Of a DNA stretch of 64,000 nucleotides, positions 34,404 to 43,245 are shown piece by piece. Origin of the DNA: Bradyrhizobium septentrionale (lineage in GTDB: Bacteria; Pseudomonadota; Alphaproteobacteria; Rhizobiales; Xanthobacteraceae); the NCBI RefSeq assembly GCF_011516645.4, contig NZ_CP088285.1, positions 1,178,001 through 1,242,000 on the forward strand, in the 5' to 3' direction. Under the pieces are notes generated by a model. That model ran no database searches, was not told the origin of the DNA, and saw only the letters and a program-made list of their open reading frames with translations. A program made the translations under genes and the position numbers. Position 1 is the first letter of the stretch; each line of letters begins with the position of its first letter.

Positions 34404-35996
34404 ATGCTGGAATTGCGCAAGGACCTCTTCGCCGACGAGCGCGACGATAATCTGAAGGAGATCGGCAAGGGCACGCAGCGCCAGGACATGCTCGGCCATG
34501 TCACCGGCACCTCGCCCTATTTCGACGACCACAAGCTGCAGGGCATGCTGCATCTGAAGGTGGTCCGCAGCGAACATTCGCACGCCCGGCTGCGCCGCAT
34601 CGATACCTCGGAGGCCGAGCGGTCGCAGGGGGTACGGCGCGTGATCCGCGCCTCCGACGTGCCGCGCAATTTGAACACGCTGCTCAGCCTGATCAATTTC
34701 GGCAAGGACGACGAGCCGTCGCTCGCGGTCGACAAGGTGCGCTACAAGGGCGAGCCGATCGTCGCCATCGTCGCCGACAGCCCGCGCGAGGCGTTTGAGG
34801 CCATTGCCAAGGTCAAGATCGACTATGAGCCGCTGCCGGCGGTATTCGACGTCGAGGAGGCGCTGAAGCCTGGCGCGCCCGTGGTCAACGAGGTCTATCC
34901 GAAGAACACCTTCACCTATCACGAGACCTACGATCGCCAGCAGCTGCGCTTCGGCGATGCCGACCGCGCGCTGGCCTTGGCTGACCATGTGCTGGAGCAG
35001 CGCTACCAGATGTCGCCGATCGAGCACGCGCCGACCGAGACCAACGGCTCGATCGCCGCGCCCGACACCAACGGCCGCTACATCGTCTACACCTCGACGC
35101 AGGCCCTGTTCTTCTCGGTCGACACCTGCGCCAAGATCCTCGACGTGCCCTCCAACACCTTCCACTTCATCGGCGGCACGGTGGGCGGCGGCTTCGGCGG
35201 CAAGGTCGATACCCTGACCGAGCCGCTGTGCATTCTCGGCGCGATGCTGACCGGGCGCCCGGTGCGCTACGTATTCGGGCGCGAGGAGGAGATGCAATAC
35301 GGTCCGCCGCGCGGCGCCGAGCGCATCTACATCAAGGATGGCGTGATGCGCGACGGCCGCGTCGTCGCCCGCAAGGTGCGCGCCTATTTCGACAGCGGTG
35401 CCTATACGCGGTTGTCGAGCTATGCGGCGGTGAAATGCGCGGCGCATCTGCCCGGCCCCTACACGATCCCGAACGTGCATGGCGACGTCTACTGCGTCTT
35501 CACCAACCGCACGCCTGCGACCGCGATGCGCGGCTTCGGCGTCACGGCGATGGATTTCGCCATCGAATGCCAGATGGACAAGCTCGCCCATCTCGTCGGC
35601 ATGGACCCGATGGAGTTCCGGATCCTCAACGCGTATCGCGACGGCGACATGAAGGCGCACCGCCGCGAGGCCAAGAACACCGCGCTGATCGAATGCGTGC
35701 AGGTCGCAGCCGAGAAGGCCAAATGGCCGCTCCGCGAAGAATTCAAGCGCATGTCGTCGCGCAAGGATGGCGGCGGCATCCGCGCCGCCGTGACGCTGAC
35801 GCCGCGTGAATCGCATGCGCCGGCGCCAGCACCGTCCCAGCAGCGCACGACGTATGACCGCGCGCCGGTCGCGACCCGCGAGCCGCCGCCACCGCCGCCC
35901 TCTCCGACGCCACCATCACCTCCGCCGCCGCGGCCGAGCACGCCGTCGCATGGCGCCACCCGCTTCTCTTCCGTCTTCGGCACCAGGAGGCGCTGA
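34404..35996 (+). CDS. Mo-hydroxylase large subunit, N-terminal half with Pro-rich tail
   Basis: The 530-residue protein covers the a/b hammerhead and first molybdopterin-binding domain: GGGFGGK (261-267), AMRGFG (374-379) and the region to WPLREEF (441-447). The Arg in AMRGFG, and no Cys in this loop, points to the xanthine dehydrogenase/nicotinate/4-hydroxybenzoyl-CoA type rather than CO dehydrogenase (whose loop carries the copper-binding Cys). The family normally continues for another 300 residues. Here it ends in an unrelated tail (about 462-530) with a run of Pro (494-514). The next gene, starting 2 bp after the stop in another frame, supplies the missing half. The tail could be a linker or docking segment. 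Confidence 0.9.
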   Translation: MLELRKDLFADERDDNLKEIGKGTQRQDMLGHVTGTSPYFDDHKLQGMLHLKVVRSEHSHARLRRIDTSEAERSQGVRRVIRASDVPRNLNTLLSLINFGKDDEPSLAVDKVRYKGEPIVAIVADSPREAFEAIAKVKIDYEPLPAVFDVEEALKPGAPVVNEVYPKNTFTYHETYDRQQLRFGDADRALALADHVLEQRYQMSPIEHAPTETNGSIAAPDTNGRYIVYTSTQALFFSVDTCAKILDVPSNTFHFIGGTVGGGFGGKVDTLTEPLCILGAMLTGRPVRYVFGREEEMQYGPPRGAERIYIKDGVMRDGRVVARKVRAYFDSGAYTRLSSYAAVKCAAHLPGPYTIPNVHGDVYCVFTNRTPATAMRGFGVTAMDFAIECQMDKLAHLVGMDPMEFRILNAYRDGDMKAHRREAKNTALIECVQVAAEKAKWPLREEFKRMSSRKDGGGIRAAVTLTPRESHAPAPAPSQQRTTYDRAPVATREPPPPPPSPTPPSPPPPRPSTPSHGATRFSSVFGTRRR

Positions 35997-35998
35997 CC

Positions 35999-37021
35999 AT
36001 GACCAGGCATCGCGGACGCGGCATCGCGTCGGTCAATTATCCCATCGGCATGAATCTCGGCGGCGATCCGAGCCAGGCGTTGGTGCATTCCAACCCGAGC
36101 GGCAAGTTCACCGTGGCGCTGTCCTCGATCGACCTCGGCCAGGGCATGAAGTCGGTGACGCGGCAGATCTGCGCCGAGACGCTCGGCGTGCCGGTCGAGG
36201 ACGTCTATGTCGACACCGCGGATTCCGACACCGGCCCGCACTGCATGGGCTCGTTCGCCTCGCGCGGCACCCACCGCGTCGGCAACGCCGTGATGGCGGC
36301 GGCGCGGGAAGCGCGCGGCGTGATGATGGAGGCGGCCGCCGAGGAGCTTGAGGTAAACGCCGCCGACCTCGAGACCGACGGTCGCGGCAACATCCACGTC
36401 AAGGGCGCACCGCATCGCTCGATCTCGACCAAGGATGTCGCGATCGCCGCGCAGTTCAAGCAGGGCAAGACGATTTCCGGCCGCGGCATCTTCCTGGTGC
36501 CGCTGTCCGATGTCGACCCCGAAACCGGCGAGATGTCGCCGGCGACGTGCTACGCGCACGCTTGCCTGGTCGCCGAGGTCGAGGTCGACGACGAGACCGG
36601 CGAGGTCGACATGGTCCGGATGGACTCGGCCTATGAGCTTGGCCGTGCGCTCAATCCGCGGCTGGTCGAGCAGCAGCTGGTCGGCGGCGCCTGGATGGGC
36701 GTCAGCCACGCGCTCTATGAGACGCCGGAGCCGTATTATCCCGAGCCGGTGCATGGCCCGCGCGACTTCGTCGAATATCTGATGCCGGGGCCGGGCGACA
36801 TCTGCCCGCACGACATCGCGGTGCTGGAACGCCCAGCTCCCGACGGCCCGTTCGGCGCCAAGGGACCGGGCGAGATGTGCGCCAACCCGGTGCTGCCTGC
36901 CGTAGCGAACGCGATCTTCAACGCCGTCGGGGTGCGGATCGACGATCTGCCGATCACGCCGGAGAAGGTGCTGCGCGCGATCAAGGCGCAGGGCGGCGCG
37001 CGGCCGCAGCCGCGGCGCTGA
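35999..37021 (+). CDS. Mo-hydroxylase large subunit, C-terminal half
   Basis: The 340-residue protein begins where the N-terminal half stops in homology: RGRGIASVNYPIGMNLGG, then the molybdopterin motif DLGQGMKSVTRQ (45-56), and the catalytic Glu E292 in FGAKGPGEM. It carries the second molybdopterin domain and the active-site base of the xanthine oxidase family. The stop-start gap with the N-half is 2 bp and the frames differ, so this is a split gene, not a single nonsense mutation. The ATG has a GGAGGCG site inside the preceding reading frame. The two parts should assemble non-covalently. Confidence 0.9.
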   Translation: MTRHRGRGIASVNYPIGMNLGGDPSQALVHSNPSGKFTVALSSIDLGQGMKSVTRQICAETLGVPVEDVYVDTADSDTGPHCMGSFASRGTHRVGNAVMAAAREARGVMMEAAAEELEVNAADLETDGRGNIHVKGAPHRSISTKDVAIAAQFKQGKTISGRGIFLVPLSDVDPETGEMSPATCYAHACLVAEVEVDDETGEVDMVRMDSAYELGRALNPRLVEQQLVGGAWMGVSHALYETPEPYYPEPVHGPRDFVEYLMPGPGDICPHDIAVLERPAPDGPFGAKGPGEMCANPVLPAVANAIFNAVGVRIDDLPITPEKVLRAIKAQGGARPQPRR

Positions 37022-37030
37022 GGTCGCTCC

Positions 37031-37912
37031 ATGCCGGTCCGCAGCAACATCGTCGGCATCGACAGCCCCGAGGCACTGGAGAAGGCGCTGCGCGCGGCCT
37101 ATTACCTTGCTGACGATGGCATCGCGACCGCCTCCTATCTCTCGCTCGCACTCGGGAAGCCGCTGCTGCTCGAGGGCGCGCCCGGCGTCGGCAAGACCGA
37201 GGCTGCGAAAGCGATCGCCGCCGTGCTCGGCCGCAAACTGATCCGGCTGCAATGCTATGAGGGCATCGACGCCGCCGCGGCGCTTTATGAGTGGAACTAT
37301 CCGCGCCAGATGCTGGCGATCCGGCAGGCCGGCGAAGAAAGCATCGACATCTATGGCGACGCCTTCCTGATCGAGCGTCCGATGCTCGCCGCACTGCGCG
37401 CGCCCGATGCGACCGTGCTGCTGATCGACGAAATCGACCGCGCCGACCAGGAGTTCGAGGCCTTCCTGCTCGAATTCCTCTCCGACTTCCAGATCTCGAT
37501 CCCCGAGCGCGGCACTGTGCGCGCCGCCGAGCACCCCGTCATAGTGCTGACCTCGAACCGGACGCGCGATCTGCATGAGGCGCTGCGGCGGCGCTGCGTC
37601 TATCACTGGATCGACTATCCGAATGCCGAGCGCGAGGCACGGATCGTGATGATGCGCGCCTCCAGCGTCGCCGAAGCCACCGCCCGCGCCGTGGTCGCCG
37701 CGGTCGGTCGGCTGCGCCGCGAGCCGCTCAGCAAGGCGCCGGGCATTGCGGAAGCGGTCGACTGGGCGGAGGCCGCGACCCTGTTGCACAAGGGCGGCGC
37801 GCGCTGGCCCGACGCCTTCAAGCGCTCGATCGGCGTTGCGCTGAAGGACGAGGAGGATCTGCATTTCATCTCACCCCGGCTCGATGCATTGATCGCGGAG
37901 GCAGCCGCGTGA
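37031..37912 (+). CDS. MoxR-type AAA+ ATPase (CoxD-like)
   Basis: The 293-residue ATPase has Walker A GAPGVGKT (49-56), Walker B VLLIDEIDRAD, sensor 1 VLTSNRTRDL and a C-terminal lid. CoxD-like MoxR proteins help mature the active site of molybdenum hydroxylases together with a VWA partner. It lies 9 bp after the hydroxylase genes and overlaps the VWA gene by 4 bp, matching the coxDE pair. Confidence 0.92.
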   Translation: MPVRSNIVGIDSPEALEKALRAAYYLADDGIATASYLSLALGKPLLLEGAPGVGKTEAAKAIAAVLGRKLIRLQCYEGIDAAAALYEWNYPRQMLAIRQAGEESIDIYGDAFLIERPMLAALRAPDATVLLIDEIDRADQEFEAFLLEFLSDFQISIPERGTVRAAEHPVIVLTSNRTRDLHEALRRRCVYHWIDYPNAEREARIVMMRASSVAEATARAVVAAVGRLRREPLSKAPGIAEAVDWAEAATLLHKGGARWPDAFKRSIGVALKDEEDLHFISPRLDALIAEAAA

Positions 37913-39027
37913 GCGACGATCTCAGACTGCCGCGCGCCGCGCAGATCTTCGTGTCCTTTGTCGCGCTGCTGCGCGCCAACGGCTTCCTGGTCGCACCGGA
38001 GCAGACGACGAGCTTCCTTGCCGCGATCGAATTGCTCGGGCCGCGCAGCCTGGAGCACATCCGCCAGGCCGGGCTCGCGACGCTGGCGCCGCCACCGGGG
38101 CGCCGCGCGACATATGACCGTCTCTTCGACATCCATTTCCGCGGCACTGAAGCGATCGAGCAGGCCGAGGGCGAGGACGAGGAGACCGTCCGCCTGCAGG
38201 AGGAAGGCCGCGGCGAGGACGAGCCGCCACTCGCCGACGAGGCCAATGAGTCAGGCCTTGCCGCGGCGCGCGCCGAGGCGCTGGTCGAACGCCGCTTTGC
38301 CCAGACCCCGACCAGCGATCCGCTGCGGCGGCTGTCGCGCGAGGCGGCAAAGCGGCTGCCGCGGCGGCGTGGCCACCGGCGGCGCCGCGCACGCAGCGGC
38401 CCGTTCGCCGATCTGCGCCGCACCCTCCGTGAAAGCGTCCGCAATGACGGCGAGGTGCTGCGGCTCGGCCGGATGCGCCGCCGCCGGCGCCCGCGGAAAA
38501 TCCTGTTGCTGATCGACGTCTCCGGCTCGATGAAGGCGCGCACCGAGGAGAACATGAGGCTCGCGCATGCGCTGGTGCAGGCGGCCGGCAATGTCGAGGT
38601 CTTCACCTTCGGCACAAGGCTGACCCGCGTCACGCGGGCGCTGCGGCTGAAGCGCCGCGAGCAGGCGCTGAACGCGGCCGCGTTCCTGGTCAGCGACTGG
38701 GACGGCGGCACCCGTATCGGCGACGCGCTGCAGGCCTTCCTCGCCGTGCCACGGTTCGGCGGATATGCCCGCGGCGCGACGGTCGTGATCGTCTCCGACG
38801 GCCTGGAGCGCGGCGATCCGGCCACGCTACGCGATGCGGTCGCAAAGCTGTCGCGCCGGGCCTGGCGCGTGAGCTGGCTGACGCCGCTCGCGACCTCGCC
38901 CGGCTTCAGGCCGCAGACCGAGGCGCTGATCGCGATCCAGCGCTTCGTCGACGATCTCGTGGACGGCGGATCGAGCGCGGCGGTGGTCGCGCATCTGCTG
39001 TCGCTCGGAACAAGGAGAGCTGCGTGA
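37909..39027 (+). CDS. VWA-domain protein (CoxE-like)
   Basis: The 372-residue protein has an Arg-rich middle (PRRRGHRRRRARS), and a C-terminal von Willebrand A domain with the metal-binding D203-x-S205-x-S207 (LIDVSGSM) and a DGGTRIGDAL stretch. It is the usual partner of the MoxR ATPase in the CoxDE maturation pair. A GTG start overlaps the coxD stop. It also overlaps the next gene by 4 bp. Confidence 0.9.
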   Translation: MSDDLRLPRAAQIFVSFVALLRANGFLVAPEQTTSFLAAIELLGPRSLEHIRQAGLATLAPPPGRRATYDRLFDIHFRGTEAIEQAEGEDEETVRLQEEGRGEDEPPLADEANESGLAAARAEALVERRFAQTPTSDPLRRLSREAAKRLPRRRGHRRRRARSGPFADLRRTLRESVRNDGEVLRLGRMRRRRRPRKILLLIDVSGSMKARTEENMRLAHALVQAAGNVEVFTFGTRLTRVTRALRLKRREQALNAAAFLVSDWDGGTRIGDALQAFLAVPRFGGYARGATVVIVSDGLERGDPATLRDAVAKLSRRAWRVSWLTPLATSPGFRPQTEALIAIQRFVDDLVDGGSSAAVVAHLLSLGTRRAA

Positions 39028-39914
39028 CTGGCATTGTCGACGGACATCATCACATCTGGCGTCAGGCCGATCTCGCCTGGCTGTCCGGCCCGATGCAGCC
39101 GCGCATCTTCGGTCCCTATGAGCCGATCCGCCGCGACTACCCGATCGAGGAATATCTCGACGACCTCAAGGGCACCGGCGTCAGCCGCTCGGTCTACGTC
39201 CAGACCAACTGGCCGAACGGCCAGTTCGAGGATGAAGCAGCCTGGGTACAACAGACCGCCGATGCGCATGGCTGGCCGCATGCCCTCGTCGCCTATGCCG
39301 ATTTTTCCGTCGACGATGTCCGCCCGCAGCTCGATCGCCTGAAGCGTTACCCTCTGGTGCGCGGTGTGCGCATGCAGCTGCACTGGCACGACAACCCGCT
39401 CTATCGCTTCGCATCGCGACCCGATCTCAGCACCGATCCCGTGATCCGGCGCAATGTCGCGCACCTCGCCGACTATGGCTGGAGTTTTGATCTGCAGGTG
39501 TTCGCGCCACAGATGGCCGACGCGGCCGGCCTCGCCGCGACCTGCCCTGACGTGACCTTCATCCTGCAGCACGCCGGCATGCTCGAGGAGCTGTCGCCGC
39601 AGGGCCGTGCCGCCTGGCGCGCCGGCATGGCGCGGCTTGCCCAATGTCCGAACGTGGTGTCGAAGCTGTCGGGGCTCGGCACCTTCATCCATCGCAACGA
39701 TGCCGCGCATATCGCCGGCGTCGTGATCGACACGGTCGCGATCTTCGGCGCGGAGCGCTGCCTGTTCGGCTCGAACTTTCCGATCGAGAAGCTGTGGACC
39801 AGCTACCGCGATCTGATCGACGCCTTCAAGGCGGCAGCCGAACGGCTCAGCGGCGAGCAGCGCGAGGCGATCATGGGCACAACGGCGGCGCGGGTCTATC
39901 GGCTGGGGCCATAG
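39024..39914 (+). CDS. Amidohydrolase-2 family hydrolase (PDC-lactonase-like)
   Basis: The 296-residue protein starts with the metal motif VDGHHHIW, has HAGM (about 192-195) and a late GSNFPIEKLW where the family often has GSDWP, so the usual metal Asp is Asn. This variant is seen in some members. Relatives hydrolyse 2-pyrone-4,6-dicarboxylate, sugar lactones and similar rings. In this cluster a ring or lactone product of the molybdenum enzyme is a plausible substrate. The start is GTG, overlapping coxE by 4 bp. Confidence 0.85.
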   Translation: MTGIVDGHHHIWRQADLAWLSGPMQPRIFGPYEPIRRDYPIEEYLDDLKGTGVSRSVYVQTNWPNGQFEDEAAWVQQTADAHGWPHALVAYADFSVDDVRPQLDRLKRYPLVRGVRMQLHWHDNPLYRFASRPDLSTDPVIRRNVAHLADYGWSFDLQVFAPQMADAAGLAATCPDVTFILQHAGMLEELSPQGRAAWRAGMARLAQCPNVVSKLSGLGTFIHRNDAAHIAGVVIDTVAIFGAERCLFGSNFPIEKLWTSYRDLIDAFKAAAERLSGEQREAIMGTTAARVYRLGP

Positions 39915-39965
39915 GCGCGCCGCGAGCACGGATACGACAACGAACACGAATTGGGAGAGGGACAG

Positions 39966-40814
39966 ATGCCGTTGGAGATCAAGATCCTGGACTATGGCGA
40001 TATCGAGCTGGAATCGAGCTTCCTCGTGCTCGGGCACAATTGCGGCCGCACCCGCCGCGTGCTGACGCTCGGCTTTTTGATCCTCGGCGGCCCCTACCCT
40101 GTGCTGGTCGACACCGGCTATCGCTCCAACCAGATCATGGAGACGCTCGGCATGCGCGGCCTCCAGTTCCACGAGAACATGATCGAGAACCAGCTCGCCC
40201 GCCACGGCGTGCGGATGGGCGACGTCCGCTTCGTCTGCCACACCCATCTGCACATCGACCATGCCGGCAAGGACGATCTGTTCCCGATGAACACCACCGT
40301 CGTCGTCAATCGCAAGGAGCTGGAATACTCGGTCTCCGGCCTGATGCATCCGCAATATCCGGCGCCTGACATCAAGCACCTGATCGATCGGCTGCACGCC
40401 AAGAGCGCGCTGCGCTTCCTCGACCTCGAGATCACCGGTCCGGTCGAGCTGATGCCGGGCGTCTATTGCGATGCCGCCAATGCCCATACCGAAGGCTCGA
40501 TGAACATCCACGTCCATACCGCCGACGGCATCGCGACGATCTGCGGCGACGTGATCTATGATTTCAACGACCAGATCGTCACGCCGTTCAACGAGATCCA
40601 CGACGCCGAGCCGCGCACCACCGGCAACCACGGCACCAGCAAGCGCGCCGAGAAGGCCGCGATCAAGAAGCTGCTCTCGAGTTCGCGCTATTTGCTGCCG
40701 GTGCATGATCGCCCGGCCAAAATCGAGGGCGGCGCGGTCGTCGGCCGCCTGCACGACCAGGTGCCCGGGCCTGTGGTGCAGAGCCTGCCGCAGCGCAATT
40801 GGTTCCCGGCATAG
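39966..40814 (+). CDS. Metallo-beta-lactamase-fold hydrolase (lactonase-like)
   Basis: The 282-residue enzyme has the zinc motif HTHLHIDHAG, with H94, H96, D98 and H99, a further CDAANAHTEGSMNIHV stretch providing the third-site His, and VHDRPAKI late. This layout matches N-acyl homoserine lactonase-family proteins and related lactonases. A second hydrolase beside the amidohydrolase suggests sequential ring-opening steps. ATG 39966 follows GGGAGAGGG. Confidence 0.88.
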   Translation: MPLEIKILDYGDIELESSFLVLGHNCGRTRRVLTLGFLILGGPYPVLVDTGYRSNQIMETLGMRGLQFHENMIENQLARHGVRMGDVRFVCHTHLHIDHAGKDDLFPMNTTVVVNRKELEYSVSGLMHPQYPAPDIKHLIDRLHAKSALRFLDLEITGPVELMPGVYCDAANAHTEGSMNIHVHTADGIATICGDVIYDFNDQIVTPFNEIHDAEPRTTGNHGTSKRAEKAAIKKLLSSSRYLLPVHDRPAKIEGGAVVGRLHDQVPGPVVQSLPQRNWFPA

Positions 40815-40832
40815 GCACAGAGGCCTGTCACG

Positions 40833-42407
40833 ATGACGCATGTCACGCTGCGCGCCGAGTTCGAAGACCTGATCGATCCCTATGCGCCGGTCGGCCAGGT
40901 CGGCACCGGCTTCGATTTCACCGAGGGCCCGATCTGGCATCCGCTGGATCACTTCCTGCTGTTCTCCGACATGCCCGGCGACGTGCGCAGGCGCTGGGAC
41001 GCGCGGCGCGGCGTGGTCGAGGTCAAGCGTCCGTCGAACAAATGCAACGGCATGACCTATGACGCCGACCTCAATCTGATCGTCTGCGAGCACGCGACCT
41101 CCTCGCTGATCCGCGAGCGGCCCGACGGGCGGCGCGAAGTGCTGGCCTCGCATTACGAGAACCAGGAGCTCAACAGTCCGAACGACGTCTGCGTACATTC
41201 CTCGGGCGCGATCTATTTCTCCGATCCATGGTACGGCCGGATGCCGGTCTATGGCGTCGAACGACCGCGCCAACTCGGCTTCCAGGGCGTTTATCGCGTG
41301 CCGCCCGGCGGCGGCGCGCCAAAATTGCTGGTCGACCGCACTCTGTTCGAGCAGCCGAACGGGCTGTGCTTCTCGCCCGACGAGCGCATCCTTTATGTCA
41401 ACGACACCGTGCAGGCGCTGGTCCGCGCCTTCGACGTGCAGGCCGACGGGTCGCTCGCCAATCCGCGCGTGTTCGCGAGCGGCATTCGCTCCGAGCTCGA
41501 GCCCGGCCTGCCCGACGGCATGAAGTGCGACCAGCGCGGCAATGTCTGGGTCACCGCGCCGGGCGGCGTCTGGGTCTATTCGCCTGACGGCAATCTGCTC
41601 GGCAAGATCCGCCTGCCCGAGCTCGTCGCCAACCTCGCCTGGGGCGGCGCCGATTTCCGCACGCTGTATCTGACCGCGACCCATTCGGTCTATGCGGTTC
41701 CGACCAAGGTTGGGCCACGGCATGAGCCCTATATGAGCGGCAAGCGTGGCGGCGCCGGCGCGGCATCGTCCACGACGCCCACGCCCAATCTCGCGGCCGG
41801 CGACATGCAGCTCGATCCGCAGCGCTGCGCGATGATCATCCAGGACATGCAGAACGACGTCATCATGGACGGCGGCGCGTTCGCCGAGTCCGGCGCGCCC
41901 GCGCATGCCCGCCAGCAGCATGTCGTCGAGAATGTCCGCCGCGTCGCCGAGGCGGCAAGAGCCCGCGGCGTCGCCATCATCCATGTCTGGTTCGTGGTCG
42001 AGCCGGGCGCGCCAGGTGTGACACTCAACGCGCCGCTGTTCGAGGGACTGGTCGACAGCAAGGCGATGGTGCGCGGCAGCTGGGGCGCAGCGCCGGTCTC
42101 GGGGCTCGAGCCGCGTCCCGGCGATTTCGTGGTCGAGAAGATGCGGATGAGCGCTTGGGAAGGCACACGGCTCGAGACCATCCTGAAGGCGACCGGCCGC
42201 GACATGATCATCAACACCGGCGCCTGGACCAACATGTCGGTCGAGCACACCGCGCGCACCGGCGCCGACAAGGGCTATTTCATGATCGTGCCGGAGGATT
42301 GCTGCTCGACCATGAATGCCGACTGGCACAACGCCGCGATCAATTTTGCCTTGCAGAACGTCTCCGTCGTGACCAACGCCGACACCGTCATCAAGGCGCT
42401 CGGCTGA
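40833..42407 (+). CDS. SMP-30/gluconolactonase fused to isochorismatase-like domain
   Basis: The chain has 524 residues. Residues 1-292 are an SMP-30 beta-propeller with metal ligands E31 (FTEGPIW), N117 (NSPNDVC) and D228 (LPDGMKCD), the set used by gluconolactonases. Residues 293-330 are a Gly/Ser/Thr linker. Residues 333-524 are an isochorismatase-fold domain with D338 (QDMQND) and K436 (VVEKMRMS). The position of the catalytic Cys is Ser469 (WTNMSVEHTAR instead of TNxCVExTAR), so it cannot work as a normal Cys hydrolase. The first half should open lactones; the second may be a binding or altered hydrolase unit. The frame is intact. Confidence 0.9.
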   Translation: MTHVTLRAEFEDLIDPYAPVGQVGTGFDFTEGPIWHPLDHFLLFSDMPGDVRRRWDARRGVVEVKRPSNKCNGMTYDADLNLIVCEHATSSLIRERPDGRREVLASHYENQELNSPNDVCVHSSGAIYFSDPWYGRMPVYGVERPRQLGFQGVYRVPPGGGAPKLLVDRTLFEQPNGLCFSPDERILYVNDTVQALVRAFDVQADGSLANPRVFASGIRSELEPGLPDGMKCDQRGNVWVTAPGGVWVYSPDGNLLGKIRLPELVANLAWGGADFRTLYLTATHSVYAVPTKVGPRHEPYMSGKRGGAGAASSTTPTPNLAAGDMQLDPQRCAMIIQDMQNDVIMDGGAFAESGAPAHARQQHVVENVRRVAEAARARGVAIIHVWFVVEPGAPGVTLNAPLFEGLVDSKAMVRGSWGAAPVSGLEPRPGDFVVEKMRMSAWEGTRLETILKATGRDMIINTGAWTNMSVEHTARTGADKGYFMIVPEDCCSTMNADWHNAAINFALQNVSVVTNADTVIKALG

Positions 42408-42416
42408 GGAGGCGCG

Positions 42417-43043
42417 GTGCCGAAACTGCTGCACCTCGCCTGCTCTCCCCGCGCCGATTCGGAATCGGCTGATGGTGCGCGCGTCTTTCTCGATCATTTC
42501 CGCCGGGCGCGGCCGGACTGGGAGATCGACACGATGAACCTCTGGCGCGAGCCGTTGCCGGAGTTCGAAGGTTATCTGCTCGAGGCCAAATACGCCCGGA
42601 TCGGCGGCAAGAGCTTCACCAACTCGCAGCACGACGCCTTCGCCGTCGCCGAGCGCCTCGCGCTGCGGCTGTCGCTCGCCGATCGCGTGCTGATCTCGAC
42701 CCCGATGTGGAATTTCGGCATTCCCTACAAGCTCAAGCAATGGCTCGACGTCATCATCCAGCCCGGGTTGACCTTTCGCTTCGATCCGGCGCTAGGCTAT
42801 CTGCCGCTGCTCAAGGACCGCCCGACCATCGTGATCATCGCCAGCGGCAGCGACTTCGTTACCGGCATGAACCGCGGCCGCATCGACATGGCGACGCCCT
42901 ATCTGCGCGAGGCGCTGCGCTTCATCGGCGTCAGTGACGTGCGCTTCGTGCCGATCGGTCCGACCACCGGGCCCACCGAGCCGATCCGCGTGGCCCGCGA
43001 GGCCGCGCACCGGAGGCTCGCGGAGATGGCGGGGCGGTTTTGA
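42417..43043 (+). CDS. FMN-dependent NADH reductase (AzoR-like)
   Basis: The 208-residue flavodoxin-fold protein has LHLACSPRADSES at the phosphate loop and PMWNFGIPYKLKQWLD, typical of AzoR-type NADH:quinone/azo reductases. It uses FMN and NADH to reduce quinones or azo bonds, and could deal with electron transfer or a quinone intermediate in this pathway. The start is GTG at 42417 after GAGGAGG. It is the last gene of the cluster; only repeats follow. Confidence 0.85.
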   Translation: MPKLLHLACSPRADSESADGARVFLDHFRRARPDWEIDTMNLWREPLPEFEGYLLEAKYARIGGKSFTNSQHDAFAVAERLALRLSLADRVLISTPMWNFGIPYKLKQWLDVIIQPGLTFRFDPALGYLPLLKDRPTIVIIASGSDFVTGMNRGRIDMATPYLREALRFIGVSDVRFVPIGPTTGPTEPIRVAREAAHRRLAEMAGRF

Positions 43044-43074
43044 GCGGGCCTCACGACGTCGCCGCCATCAGTTC

Positions 43075-43209
43075 CGTCATCCTGAGGTGCGAGCACTTGC
43101 GAGCCTCGAGGGATCGACGGCCACCAGCCGGGCCGTACATCCTTCGAGGCTCGCCGAAGAGGCTCGCACCTCCAGCGACAAAGGCGAAGCCTTTGCGCGG
43201 GGATGACGG
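43075..43209. repeat. Dispersed repeat (CATCCTGAGGTGCGAGC type)
   Basis: The unit runs from CGTCATCCTGAGGTGCGAGC to GCGCGGGGATGACGG, with inner arms GCCTCGAGGGATCG and CATCCTTCGAGGC. It is an imperfect palindrome in the 0.85-kb repeat-filled gap after the large cluster. Confidence 0.75.
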
Positions 43210-43245
43210 GTCTGGTGTCCGATTCGCATGTCAAACAGCATATTT

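Noticed and set aside
29082..35816. A 2244-codon open frame on the minus strand
   Set aside because: It lies opposite the flotillin, START and Mo-hydroxylase genes, whose domains are clear. Long antisense frames are expected in high-GC DNA with strong third-position bias, and the repeated flotillin codons extend it. The product is Asp/Arg/Leu/His-rich with no domain.
35900..36000. A simple nonsense mutation splitting the Mo-hydroxylase gene
   Set aside because: The two parts are in different frames, the first has an extra 70-residue Pro-rich end without family counterpart, and the second has its own start and ribosome site. A planned or insertion-derived split fits better.
34404..37021. True CO dehydrogenase, given the CoxD/CoxE neighbours
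   Set aside because: The active-site loop reads AMRGFG with no Cys. CO dehydrogenase needs the copper-binding Cys in a VAYxCSFR-type loop. The enzyme is better called a Mo-hydroxylase of unknown substrate.
37866..42740. A 1624-codon open frame on the minus strand
   Set aside because: It lies opposite six well-supported genes (CoxE to AzoR). The composition is typical of an antisense shadow.
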